DNA of 64,000 nt, taken from NCBI GenBank assembly GCA_031769625.1, contig JAUIMM010000579.1, forward strand, positions 1,240,001 to 1,304,000. Reading direction: 5' to 3'. The number at the start of each line of letters is the position of its first letter. The first letter of the stretch is position 1. Both the position numbers and the translations under genes were made by a program. Below, in pieces: positions 39,201-52,700 of the stretch. The stretch is from Taudactylus pleione. Lineage: Eukaryota > Chordata > Amphibia > Anura > Myobatrachidae. A model generated the notes under the pieces. That model did no database searches. It had not been told where the DNA came from and saw only the letters and a list, made by a program, of their open reading frames with translations.

Positions 39201-42190
39201 CCTCTCTGATACAGACTGTATAACCTGACCTGAGGGGAGATATACAGTGAGACAGGAGCCAGCCTCTCTGATACAGACTGTATAACCTGACCTGAGGGGA
39301 GATATACAGGGAGACAGGAGCCAGCCTCTCTGATACAGACTGTATAACCTGACCTGAGGGGAGGTATACAGGGAGACGGGAGCCTCTCTGATACAGACTG
39401 TATAACCTGACCTGAGGGGAGGTATACAGGGAGACAGGAGCCTCTCTGATACAGACTGTATAACCTGACCTGAGGGGAGGTATACAGGGAGACAGGAGCC
39501 TGCCTCTCTGATACAGACTGTATAACCTGACCTGAGGGGAGATATACAGGGAGACAGCCTCTCTGATACAGACTGTATAACCTGACCTGAGGGGAGGTAT
39601 ACAGGGAGACAGTCTCTCTGATACAGACTGTATAACCTGACCTGTGGGGAGGTATACAGGGAGACAGGAGCCAGCCTCTCTGATACAGACTGTATAACCT
39701 GACCTGAGGGGAGGTATACAGGGAGACGGGAGCCTCTCTGATACATACTGTATAACCTGACCTGAGGGGAGATATACAGGGAGACAGGAGCCTCTCTGAT
39801 ACAGACTGTATAACCTGACCTGAGGGGAGGTATACAGGGAGACAGGAGCCAGCCTCTCTGATACAGACTGTATAACCTGACCTGAGGGGAGGTATACAGG
39901 GAGACAGGAGCCTCTCTGATACAGACTGTATAACCTGACCTGAGGGGAGGTATACAGGGAGACAGGAGCCTCTCTGATACAGACTGTATAACCTGACCTG
40001 AGGGGAGGTATACAGGGAGACAGGAGCCAGCCTCTCTGATACAGACTGTATAACCTGACCTGAGGGGAGGTATACAGGGAGACAGGAGCCAGCCTCTCTG
40101 ATACAGACTGTATAACCTGACCTGAGGGGAGATATACAGGGAGACAGCCTCTCTGATACAGACTGTATAACCTGACCTGAGGGGAGATATACAGGGAGAC
40201 AGGAGCCTCTCTGATACAGACTGTATAACCTGACCTGAGGGGAGGTATACAGGGAGACAGGAGCCTCTCTGATACAGACTGTATAACCTGACCTGAGGGG
40301 AGATATACAGGGAGACAGGAGCCAGCCTCTCTGATACAGACTGTATAACCTGACCTGAGGGGAGGTATACAGGGAGCCAGCCTCTCTGATACAGACTGTA
40401 TAACCTGACCTGAGGGGAGGTATACAGGGAGACAGGAGCCTCTCTGATACAGACTGTATAACCTGACCTGAGGGGAGGTATATAGGGAGACAGGAGCCAG
40501 CCTCTCTGATACAGACTGTATAACCTGACCTGAGGGGAGGTATACAGGGAGACAGGAGCCTCTCTAATACAGACTGTATAACCTGACCTGAGGGGAGGTA
40601 TACAGGGAGACAGGAGCCAGCCTCTCTGATACAGACTGTATAACCTGACCTGAGGGGAGGTATACAGGGAGACAGGAGCCTCTCTGATACAGACTGTATA
40701 ACCTGACCTGAGGGGAGGTATACAAGGAGCCAGCCTCTCTGATACAGACTGTATAACCTGACCTGAGGGGAGGTATACAGGGAGACAGGAGCCTCTCTGA
40801 TACAGACTATATAACCTGACCTGAGGGGAGGTATACAGGGAGACAGGAGCCTCTCTGATACAGACTGTATAACCTGACCTGAGGGGAGGTATACAGGGAG
40901 ACAGGAGCCTCTCTGATACAGACTGTATAACCTGACCTGAGGGGAGGTATACAGGGAGACAGGAGCCAGCCTCTGATACAGACTGTATAACCTGACCTGA
41001 GGGGAGGTATACAGGGAGACAGGAGCCTCTCTGATACAGACTGTATATAACCTGACCTGAGGGGAGGTATACAGGGAGACAGGAGCCAGCCTCTCTGATA
41101 CAGACTGTATAACCTGACCTGAGGGGAGGTATACAGGGAGACAGGAGCCTCTCTGATACAGACTGTATAACCTGACCTGAGGGGAGGTATACAGGGAGAC
41201 AGGAGCCTCTCTGATACAGACTGTATAACCTGACTTGAGGGGAGGTATACAGGGAGACAGCCTCTCTGATACAGAATGTATAACCTGACCTGAGGGGAGG
41301 TATACAGGGAGACAGGAGCCAGCGTCTCTGATACAGACTATATAACCTGACCTGAGGGGAGGTATACAGGGAGACAGGAGCCTCTCTGATACAGACTGTA
41401 TAACCTGACCTGAGGGGAGGTATACAGGGAGACAGCCTCTCTGATACAGACTATATAACCTGACCTGAGGGGAGATATACAGGGAGACAGGAGCCAGCCT
41501 CTCTGATACAGACTGTATAACCTGACCTGAGGGGAGGTATACAGGGAGACAGGAGCCTCTCTGATACAGACTGTATAACCTGACCTGAGGGGAGGTATAC
41601 AGGGAGACAGGAGCCACTCTGATACAGACTGTATAACCTGACCTGAGGGGAGGTATACAGGGAGACAGGAGCCTCTCTGATACAGACTATATAACCTGAC
41701 CTGAGGGGAGGTATACAGGGAGACAGGAGCCTCTCTGATACAGACTGTATAACCTGACCTGAGGGGAGGTATACAGGGAGACAGGAGCCACTCTGATACA
41801 GACTGTATAACCTGACCTGAGGGGAGGTATACAGGGAGACAGGATCCTCTCTGATACAGACTGTATAACCTGACCTGAGGGGAGATATACAGGGAGACAG
41901 GAGCCTCTCTGATACAGACTGTATAACCTGACCTGAGGGGAGGTATACAGGGAGACAGGAGACAGCGTCTCTGATACAGACTGTATAACCTGACCTGAGG
42001 GGAGGTATACAGGGAGACAGGAGCCTCTCTGATACAGACTGTATAACCTGACCTGAGGGGAGGTATACAGGGAGACAGGAGCCTCTCTGATACAGACTGT
42101 ATAACCTGACCTGAGGGGAGGTATACAGGGAGACAGGAGCCTCTCTGATACAGACTGTATAACCTGACCTGAGGGGAGGTATACAGGGAG
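33203..42190. repeat. Higher-order block A, copy 3
   Basis: ATTACC markers are at 33203 and 35404, CCTGTCCTGATGGG near 37,903 and GATACTGACTG near 38,128. Offset to copy 1 is 33,413 bp, then 33,468 bp after a gain of one 55-bp unit near 35.7 kb, then 33,406 bp after loss of one 62-bp unit near 39.1 kb. Over 33.2-35.4 kb it matches copy 4 with only a 4-bp (62 versus 58) length difference. It shares the right-hand part (CAGAATGTA at 41276, TGACTTGAGG near 41,230) with copy 1. GGAGGCAGG near 37,570 is private. Confidence 0.85.
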
Positions 42191-45100
42191 ACAGGAGCCA
42201 GCGTCTCTGATACAGACTGTATAACCTGACCTGTGGGGAGGTATACAGGGAGACAGGAGCCTCTCTGATACAGACTATATAACCTGACCTGAGGGGAGGT
42301 ATACAGGGAGACAGGAGCCTCTCTGATACAGACTGTATAACCTGACCTGAGGGGAGATATACAGGGAGACAGGAGCCAGCCTCTCTGATACAGACTGTAT
42401 AACCTGACCTGAGGGGAGGTATACAGGGAGACAGGAGCCTCTCTGATACAGACTATATAACCTGACCTGAGGGGAGATATACAGGGAGACAGGAGCCTCT
42501 CTGATACAGACTGTATAACCTGACCTGAGGGGAGATATACAGGGAGACAGGAGCCTCTCTGATACAGACTGTATAACCTGACCTGAGGGGAGATATACAG
42601 GGAGACAGGAGCCTCTCTGATACAGACTGTATAACCTGACCTGAGGGGAGGTATACAGGGAGACAGGAGCCTCTCTGATACAGACTGTATAACCTGACCT
42701 GAGGGGAGGTATACAGGGAGACAGGAGCCTCTCTGATACAGACTGTATAACCTGACCTGAGGGGAGGTATACAGGGAGACGGGAGCCAGCCTCTCTGATA
42801 CAGACTGTATAACCTGACCTGAGGGGAGGTATACAGGGAGACAGGAGCCTCTCTGATACAGACTGTATAACCTGACCTGAGGGGAGGTATACAGGGAGAC
42901 AGGAGCCTCTCTGATACAGACTGTATAACCTGACCTGAGGGGAGATATACAGGGAGACAGGAGCCAGCCTCTCTGATACAGACCTTATAACCTGACCTGA
43001 GGGGAGGTATACAGGGAGACAGGAGCCTCTCTGATACAGACTGTATAACCTGACCTGAGGGGAGGTATACAGGGAGCCAGCCTCTCTGATACAGACTGTA
43101 TAACCTGACCTGAGGGGAGGTATACAGGGAGACAGGAGCCTCTCTGATACAGACTGTATAACCTGACCTGAGGGGAGGTATATAGGGAGACAGGAGCCAG
43201 CCTCTCTGATACAGACTGTATAACCTGACCTGAGGGGAGGTATACAGGGAGACAGGAGCCTCTCTGATACAGACTGTATAACCTGACCTGAGGGGAGGTA
43301 TACAAGGAGACAGCCTCTCTGATACAGACTGTATAACCTGACCTGAGGGGAGGTATACAGGGAGACAGGAGCCTCTCTGATACAGACTGTATAACCTGAC
43401 CTGAGGGGAGGTATACAGGGAGACAGGAGCCTCTCTGATACAGACTATATAACCTGACCTGAGGGGAGGTATACAGGGAGACAGGAGCCTCTCTGATACA
43501 GACTGTATAACCTGACCTGAGGGGAGGTATACAGGGAGACAGGAGCCTCTCTGATGCAGACTGTATAACCTGACCTGAGGGGAGGTATACAGGGAGACAG
43601 GAGCCTCTCTGATACAGACTGTATAACCTGACCTGAGGGGAGGTATACAGGGAGACAGGAGCCTCTCTGATACAGACTGTATAACCTGACCTGAGGGGAG
43701 ATATACAGGGAGACAGGAGCCTCTCTGATACAGACCGTATAACCTGACCTGAGGGGAGGTATACAGGGAGACAGGGGCCTCTCTGATACAGACTGTATAA
43801 CCTGACCTGAGGGGAGGTATACAGGGAGACAGGAGCCAGCCTCTCTGATACAGACTGTATAACCTGACCCGAGGGGAGGTATACAGGGAGACAGGAGCCA
43901 GCCTCTCTGATACACACTGTATAACCTGACCTGAGGGGAGGTATACAGGGAGACAGGAGCCTCTCTGATACATACTGTATAACCTGACCTGAGGGGAGGT
44001 ATACAGGGAGACAGGAGCCTGTCTGATACAGACTGTATAACCTGACCTGAGGGGAGGTATACAGGGAGACAGGAGCCTCTCTGATACAGACTGTATAACC
44101 TGACCTGAGGGGAGGTATACAGGGAGACAGGAGCCTCTCTGATACAGACTGTATAACCTGACCTGAGGGGAGGTATACAGGGAGACAGGAGCCAGCCTCT
44201 GATACAGACTGTATAAACCTGACCTGAGGGGAGGTATACAGGGAGACAGGAGCCTCTCTGATACAGACTGTATATAACCTGACCTGAGGGGAGATATACA
44301 GGGAGACAGGAGCCTCTCTGATACAGACTGTATAACCTGACCTGAGGGGAGGTATACAGGGAGACAGGAGCCTCTCTGATACAGACTGTATAACCTGACC
44401 TGAGGGGAGGTATACAGGGAGATGGGAGCCTCTCTGATACAGACTGTATAACCTGACCTGAGGGGAGGTATACAGGGAGACAGGAGCCTCTCTGATACAG
44501 ACTATATAACCTGACCTGAGGGGAGGTATACAGGGAGACAGGAGCCTCTCTGATACAGACTGTATAACCTGACCTGAGGGGAGGTATACAGGGAGACAGG
44601 AGCCACTCTGATACAGACTGTATAACCTGACCTGAGGGGAGGTATACAGGGAGACAGGAGCCTCTCTGATACAGACTATATAACCTGACCTGAGGGGAGG
44701 TATACAGGGAGACAGGAGCCACTCTGATACAGACTGTATAACCTGACCTGAGGGGAGGTATACAGGGAGACAGGAGCCACTCTGATACAGACTGTATAAC
44801 CTGACCTGAGGGGAGGTATACAGGGAGACAGGAGCCTCTCTGATACAGACTGTATAACCTGACCTGAGGGGAGGTATACAGGGAGACAGGAGCCACTCTG
44901 ATACAGACTGTATAACCTGACCTGAGGGGAGATATACAGGGAGACAGGAGCCTCTCTGATACAGACTGTATAACCTGACCTGAGGGGAGGTATACAGGGA
45001 GACAGGAGCCAGCCTCTCTGATACAGACTGTATAACCTGACCTGAGGGGAGGTATACAGGGAGACAGGAGCCTCTCTGATACAGACTGTATAACCTGACC

Positions 45101-45360
45101 TGAGGGGAGGTATACAGGGAGACAGGAGCCTCTCTGATACAGACTGTATAACCTGACCTGAGGGGAGGTATACAGGGAGACAGGAGCCTCTCTGATACAG
45201 ACTATATAACCTGACCTGAGGGGAGGTATACAGGGAGACAGGAGCCTCTTTGATACAGGCTGTATAACCTGACCTGAGGGGAGGTATACAGGGAGACAGG
45301 AGCCTCTCTGATACAGACTATATAACCTGACCTGAGGGGAGGTATACAGGGAGACAGGAG
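42190..45360. repeat. Block U: array segment without a close copy in the window
   Basis: Still the same 58-bp family, but it carries many variants seen nowhere else in the window: GACCTTATAACC near 42,983, GATGCAGACTG near 43,555, GACCGTATAACC near 43,735, ACAGGGGCC near 43,773, CTGACCCGAGG near 43,868, GCCTGTCTG near 44,028, TATAAACCTG near 44,213 and CTCTTTGATAC near 45,247. It is rich in plain 58-bp units, with a cluster of CCACTCTG starts at 44.6-44.9 kb. It sits where the other super-repeat has the left part of P1. Confidence 0.75.
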
Positions 45361-46594
45361 CCTCTCTGATACAGACTGTATAACCTGACCTGAGGGGAGA
45401 TATACAGGGAGACAGGATCCTCTCTGATACAGACTGTATAACCTGACCTGAGGGGAGATATACAGGGAGACAGGAGCCTCTCTGATACAGACTGTATAAC
45501 CTGACCTGAGGGGAGGTATACAGGGAGACAGGATCCTCTCTGATACAGACTGTATAACCTGACCTGAGGGGAGGTATACAGGGAGACAGGAGCCAGCCTC
45601 TCTGATACAGACTGTATAACCTGACCTGAGGGGAGATATACAGGGAGACAGGAGCCAGCCTCTCTGATACAGACTGTATAACCTGACCTGAGGGGAGATA
45701 TACAGGGAGACAGGATCCTCTCTGATACAGACTGTATAACCTGACCTGAGGGGAGATATACAGGGAGACAGGAGCCTCTCTGATACACACTGTATAACCT
45801 GACCTGAGGGGAGGAATACAGGGAGACGGGAGCCTCTCTGATACAGACTGTATAACCTGACCTGAGGGGAGGTATACAGGGAGACAGGAGCCTCTCTGAT
45901 ACATACTGTATAACCTGACCTGAGGGGAGGTATACAGGGAGACAGGAGACAGCGTCTCTGATACAGACTGTATAACCTGACCTGAGGGGAGATATACAGG
46001 GAGACAGCCTCTCTGGTACAGACTGTATAACCTGACCTGAGGGGAGGTATACAGGGAGATGGGAGCCTCTCTGATACAGACTGTATAACCTGACCTGAGG
46101 GGAGGTATACAGGGAGACAGGAGACAGCCTCTCTGATACAGACTGTATAACCTGACCTGAGGGGAGATATACAGGGAGACAGGAGCCTCTCTGATACAGA
46201 CTGTATAACCTGACCTGAGGGGAGGTATACAGGGAGACAGGAGCCACTCTGATACAGACTGTATAACCTGACCTGAGGGGAGGTATACAGGGAGACAGGA
46301 GCCACTGATACAGACTGTATAACCTGACCTGAGGGGAGGTATACAGGGAGACAGGAGCCTCTCTGATACAGACTGTATAACCTGACCTGAGGGGAGGATA
46401 TACAGGGGACGGAGACAGGAGCCTCTCTGATACAGGCTGTATAACCTGACCTGAGGGGAGGTATACAGGGAGACAGGAGCCTCTCTGATACAGGCTGTAT
46501 AACCTGACCTGAGGGGAGGTATACAGGGAGACGGGAGCCAGCCTCTCTGATACAGACTGTATAACCTGACCTGAGGGGAGATATACAGGGAGAC
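45361..46594. repeat. Higher-order block P, partial copy 4 (right end only)
   Basis: The order of GAGATATAC, GGATCC, CCAG, CACACTG, GAGGAATAC and GACAACTCTC units matches 21.4-22.64 kb of P1; the closing GACAACTCTC marker is at 46594, 23,957 bp from its P1 equivalent. The left part of P is absent, with block U in its place. It has a GATGGGAGCC near 46,057 where P1 has GACGGGAGCC, and two irregular indels near 46.3-46.4 kb. Confidence 0.8.
46295..46425. other. Two out-of-pattern units (likely private indels or consensus errors)
   Basis: At about 46,300 the junction reads GAGCCACTGATA, six bases shorter than the homologous GAGCCAGCC form in P1. At about 46,395-46,415 the unit reads GGGGAGGATATACAGGGGAC before GGAGACAGG, about five bases longer than normal. 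Neither form is in P1, P2 or P3. Two unrelated irregular indels within about 120 bp, in an array whose indels are otherwise stereotyped, suggest a local sequence error or a recently damaged copy. Confidence 0.75.
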
Positions 46595-46599
46595 AACTC

Positions 46600-49360
46600 T
46601 CTGATACAGACTGTATAACCTGACCTGAGGGGAGGTATACAGGGAGACAGGGAGCCAGCCTCTCTGATACAGACTGTATAACCTGACCTGAGGGGAGGTA
46701 TACAGGGAGACAGGATCCTCTCTGATACAGACTGTATAACCTGACCTGAGGGGAGGTATACAGGGAGACAGGAGCCAGCCTCTCTGATACAGACTGTATA
46801 ACCTGACCTGAGGGGAGGTATACAGGGAGACAGGAGCCAGCCTCTCTGATACAGACTGTATAACCTGGCCTGAGGGGAGGTATATAGGGAGACAGGAGCC
46901 AGCCTCTCTGATACAGACTGTATACCCTGACCTGTGGGGAGGTATACAGGGAGACAGGAGCCAGCCTCTCTGATACAGACTGTATAACCTGACCTGAGGG
47001 GAGGTATACAGGGAGACAGGAGCCAGCCTCTCTGATACAGACTGTATAACCTGACCTGAGGGGAGGTATACAGGGAGACGGGAGCCAGCCTCTCTGATAC
47101 AGACTGTATAACCTGACCTGAGGGGAGATATACAGGGAGACAGGAGCCTCTCTGATACAGACTGTATAACCTGACCTGAGGGGAGGTATACAGGGAGACA
47201 GGAGCCAGCCTCTCTGATACAGACTGTATAACCTGACCTGAGGGGAGGTATACAGGGAGCCAGGAGCCTCTCTGATACAGACTGTATAACCTGACCTGAG
47301 GGGAGATATACAGGGAGACAGGAGCCTCTCTGATACAGACTGTATAACCTGACCTGAGGGGAGGTATACAGGGAGACAGGAGCCTCTCTGATACAGACTG
47401 TATAACCTGACCTGAGGGGAGGTATACAGGGAGACAGGAGCCAGCCTCTCTGATACAGACTGTATAACCTGACCTGAGGGGAGATATACAGGGAGACAGG
47501 AGCCTCTCTGATACAGACTGTATAACCTGACCTGAGGGGAGGTATACAGGGAGACAGGATCCTCTCTGATACAGACTGTATAACCTGACCTGAGGGGAGG
47601 TATACAGGGAGACGGGAGCCAGCCTCTCTGATACAGACTGTATAACCTGGCCTGAGGGGAGGTATATAGGGAGACAGGAGCCAGCCTCTCTGATACAGAC
47701 TGTATACCCTGACCTGTGGGGAGGTATACAGGGAGACAGGAGCCAGCCTCTCTGATACAGACTGTATAACCTGACCTGAGGGGAGGTATACAGGGAGACA
47801 GGAGCCTCTCTGATACAGACTGTATAACCTGACCTGAGGGGAGATATACAGGGAGACAGGAGCCAGCCTCTCTGATACAGACTATATAACCTGACCTGAG
47901 GGGAAGTATACAGGGAGACAGGAGCCTCTCTGATACAGACTGTATAACCTGACCTGAGGGGAGGTATACAGGGAGACAGGAGCCTCTCTGATACAGACTG
48001 TATAACCTGACCTGAGGGGAGGTATACAGGGAGACAGGAGCCTCTCTGATACAGACTGTATAACCTGACCTGAGGGGAGATATACAGGGAGACAGCCTCT
48101 CTGATACAGACTGTATAACCTGACCTGAGGGGAGGTATACAGGGAGACAGGAGCCAGCCTCTCTGATACAGACTGTATAACCTGACCTGAGGGGATGTAT
48201 ACAGGGAGACAGGAGCCTCTCTGATACAGACTGTATAACCTGACCTGAGGGGAGGTATACAGGGAGACGGGAGCCAGCCTCTCTGATACAGACTGTATAA
48301 CCTGACCTGAGGGGAGGTATACAGGGAGACAGGAGCCAGCCTCTCTGATACAGACTGTAAAACCTGACCTGAGGGGAGATATACATGGAGACAGCCTCTC
48401 TGATACAGACTGTATAACCTGACCTGAGGGGAGGTATACAGGGAGACAGGGAGCCAGCCTCTCTGATACAGACTGTATAACCTGACCTGAGGGGAGGTAT
48501 ACAGGGAGACAGGAGCTAGCCTCTCTGATACAGACTGTATAACCTGACCTGAGGGGAGGTATACAGGGAGACAGGAGCCTCTCTGATACACACTGTATAA
48601 CCTGACCTGAGGGGAGGTATACAGGGAGACAGGAGCCTCTCTGATACAGACTGTATAACCTGACCTGAGGGGAGGTATACAGGGAGACAGGAGCCAGCCT
48701 CTCTGATACACACTGTATAACCTGACCTGAGGGGAGGTATACAGGGAGACAGGAGCCTCTCTGATACAGACTGTATAACCTGACCTGAGGGGAGATATAC
48801 AGGGAGACAGCCTCTCTGATACAGACTGTATAACCTGACCTGAGGGGAGGTATACAGGGAGACAGGAGCCTCTCTGATACAGACTGTATAACCTGACCTG
48901 AGGGGAGATATACAGGGAGACAGGATCCTCTCTGATACAGACTGTATAACCTGACCTGAGGGGAGGTATACAGGGAGAGAGGAGCCTCTCTGATACACAC
49001 TGTATAACCTGACCTGAGGGGAGGTATACAGGGAGACAGGAGCCAGCCTCTCTGATACAGACTGTATAGCCTGACCTGAGGGGAGATATACAGGGAGACA
49101 GGATCCTCTCTGATACAGACTGTATAACCTGACCTGAGGGGAGGTATACAGGGAGACAGGAGCCAGCGTCTCTGATACAGACTGTATAACCTGACCTATG
49201 GGGAGGTATACAGGGAGACAGGAGCCAGCCTCTCTGATACAGACTGTATAACCTGACCTGAGGGGAGGTATACAGGGAGACAGGAGCCAGCCTCTCTGAT
49301 ACAGACTGTATAACCTGACCTGAGGGGAGGTATACAGGGAGACAAGAGCCTCTCTGATAC
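46600..49360. repeat. Higher-order block Q, copy 2
   Basis: The Q markers recur at 46,866 and 47,648 (CCTGGCCTG), 48,359 (TGTAAAACC), about 48,374 (TATACATGG), 49,197 (CCTATGGGG) and about 49,344 (GACAAGAGCC). It is one 58-bp unit shorter than Q1. GGGGATGTATAC near 48,196 is a private change. Confidence 0.85.
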
Positions 49361-49740
49361 AGACTGTATAACCTGACCTGAGGGGAGATATACAGGGAGA
49401 CAGGAGACAGCCTCTCTGATACAGACTGTATAACCTGACCTGAGGGGAGGTATACAGGGAGACAGGAGCCTCTCTAATACAGACTGTATAACCTGACCTG
49501 AGGGGAGATATACAGGGAGACGGGAGCCAGCCTCTCTGATACACACTGTATAACCTGACCTGAGGGGAGATATACAGGGAGACAGGAGCCTCTCTGATAC
49601 AGACTGTATAACCTGACCTGAGGGGAGGTATACAGGGAGACAGGAGCCAGCCTCTCTGATACAGACTGTATAACCTGACCTGAGGGGAGGTATACAGGGA
49701 GACAGGAGCCTCTCTGATACAGACTGTATAACCTGACCTG
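49321..49740. repeat. Example of 120-bp dimeric (58+62) organisation
   Basis: Junctions alternate strictly between a short GGAGCC form and a long GGAGACAGCC or GGAGCCAGCC form over about seven units, so the sequence is in phase every 120 bp. The same alternation is seen at the homologous places near 17,401-17,760 and 25,441-25,840, and more loosely across much of the array. Confidence 0.8.
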
Positions 49741-52700
49741 AGGGGAGGTATACAGGGAGACAGGAGCCTCTCTGATACAGACTGTATAACCTGACCTGAG
49801 GGGAGATATACAGGGAGACAGGAGCCAGCCTCTCTGATACAGACTGTATAACCTGACCTGAGGGGAGGTATACAGGGAGACAGGAGCATCTCTGATACAG
49901 ACTGTATAACCTGACCTGAGGGGAGGTATACAGGGAGACAGGAGCCTCTCTGATACAGACTGTATAACCTGACCTGAGGGGAGGTATACAGGGAGACAGG
50001 AGCCTCTCTGATACAGACTGTATAACCTGACCTGAGGGGAGGTATACAGGGAGACAGGAGCCAGCCTCTCTGATACAGACTGTATAACCTGACCTGAGGG
50101 GAGGTATACAGGGAGACAGGAGCCTCTCTGATACAGACTGTATAACCTGACCTGTGGGGAGGTATACAGGGAGACAGGAGCCTCTCTGATACAGACTGTA
50201 TAACCTGACCTGAGGGGAGGTATACAGGGAGACAGGAGCCAGCCTCTCTGATACAGACTGTATAACCTGACCTGAGGGGAGGTATACAGGGAGACAGGAG
50301 CCTCTCTGATACAGACTGTATAACCTGACCTGAGGGGAGATATACAGGGAGACAGGAGCCTCTCTGATACAGACTGTATAACCTGACCTGAGGGGAGATA
50401 TACAGGGAGACAGCCTCTCTGATACAGACTGTATAACCTGACCTGAGGGGAGGTATACAGGGAGACAGGAGCCTCTCTGATACAGACTGTATAACCTGAC
50501 CTGAGGGGAGGTATACAGGGAGACAGGAGCCAGTCTCTCTGATACAGACTGTATAACCTGACCTGAGGGGAGATATACAAGGAGACAGGAGTCTCTCTGA
50601 TACAGACTGTATAACCTGACCTGAGGGGAGATATACAGGGAGACAGCCTCTCTGATACAGACTGTATAACCTGACCTGAGGGGAGATATACAGGGAGACA
50701 GGAGCCTCTCTGATACAGACTGTATAACCTGACCTGAGGGGAGGTATTCAGGGAGACAGGAGCCAGCCTCTCTGATACAGACTGTATAACCTGACCTGAG
50801 GGGAGATATACAGGGAGACAGGAGCCTCTCTGATACAGACTGTATAACCTGACCTGAGGGGAGATATACAGGGAGACAGGAGCCTCTCTGATACAGACTG
50901 TATAACCTGACCTGAGGGGAGGTATACAGGGAGACAGGAGCCAGCCTCTCTGATACAGACTGTATAACCTGACCTGAGGGGAGGTATACAGGGAGACAGG
51001 AGCCTCTCTGATACATACTGTATAACCTGACCTGAGGGGAGGTATACAGGGAGACAGGAGCCTCTCTGATACAGACTGTATAACCTGACCTGAGGGGAGG
51101 TATACAGGGAGACAGGAGCCAGCCTCTCTGATACAGACTGTATAACCTGACCTGAGGGGAGGTATACAGGGAGACAGGAGCCTCTCTGATACAGACTGTA
51201 TAGCCTGACCTGAGGGGAGGTATACAGGGAGACAGGAGCCAGCCTCTCTGATACAGACTGTATAACCTGACCTGAGGGGAGATATACAGGGAGACAGGAT
51301 CCTCTCTGATACAGACTGTATAACCTGACCTGAGGGGAGGTATACAGGGAGACAGGAGCCTCTCTGATACAGACTGTATAACCTGACCTGAGGGGAGGTA
51401 TACAGGGAGACAGGAGCTAGCCTCTCTGATACAGACTGTATAACCTGACCGGAGGGGAGGTATACGGGGAGACAGGAGCCTCTCTGATACAGACTGTATA
51501 ACCTGACCTGAGAGGAGGTATACAGGGAGACAGGAGCTAGCCTCTCTGATACAGACTGTATAACCTGACCTGAGGGGAGGTATACAGGGAGACAGGAGCC
51601 TCTCTGATACAGACTGTATAACCTGACCTGAGGGGAGGTATACAGGGAGACAGGAGCCTCTCTGATACAGACTGTATAACCTGACCTGAGGGGAGGTATA
51701 CAGGGAGACAGGAGCCTCTCTGATACAGACTGTATAACCTGACCTGAGGGGAGGTATACAGGGAGCCAGCCTCTCTGATACAGACTGTATAACCTGACCT
51801 GAGGGGAAGTATACAGGGAGACAGGAGCCAGCCTCTCTGATACAGACTGTATAACCTGACCTGAGGGGAGGTATACAGGGAGACAGGAGCCTCTCTGATA
51901 CAGACTGTATAACCTGACCTGAGGGGAGGTATACAGGGAGACAGGAGCCAGCCTCTCTGATACAGACTGTATAACCTGACCTGAGGGGAGGTATACAGGG
52001 AGACAGGAGCCAGCCTCTCTGATACAGACTGTATAACCTGACCTGAGGGGAGGTATACAGGGAGACAGGAGCCTCTCTGATACAGACTGTATAACCTGAC
52101 CTGAGGGGAGGTATACAGGGAGACAGGAGCCAGCGTCTCTGATACAGACTGTATAACCTGACCTGAGGGGAGGTATACAGGGAGACAGGATCCTCTCTGA
52201 TACAGACTGTATAACCTGACCTGAGGGGAGGTATATAGGGAGACAGGAGCCAGCCTCTCTGATACAGACTGTATAACCTGACCTGAGGGGAGGTATACAG
52301 GGAGACAGGAGCCTCTCTTATACACACTGTATAACCTGACCTGAGGGGAGATATACAGGGAGACAGCCTCTCTGATACAGACTGTATACTCTGACCTGTG
52401 GGGAGGTATACAGGGAGACAGGAGCCTCTCTGATACAGACTGTATAACCTGACCTGAGGGGAGGTATACAGGGAGACGGGAGCCTCTCTGATACAGACTG
52501 TATAACCTGACCTGAGGGGAGGTATACAGGGAGACAGGAGCCAGCCTCTCTGATACAGACTGTATAACCTGACCTGAGGGGAGATATACAGGGAGACAGC
52601 CTCTCTGATACAGACTGTATAACCTGACCTGAGGGGAGGTATACAGGGAGACAGGAGCCTCTCTGATACAGACTGTATAACCTGACCTGAGGGGAGGTAT

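Noticed and set aside
17520..51415. Three-unit (about 170-180 bp) step in indels, suggesting nucleosome-sized exchange
   Set aside because: Several block differences total about three units (168, 171, 178 and 182 bp), but on inspection the 182-bp one splits into a 120-bp and a 62-bp event, and the 171-bp one lies in a complex region near 7.0-7.3 kb. Only the 178-bp gain near 27.2 kb looks like a single event.
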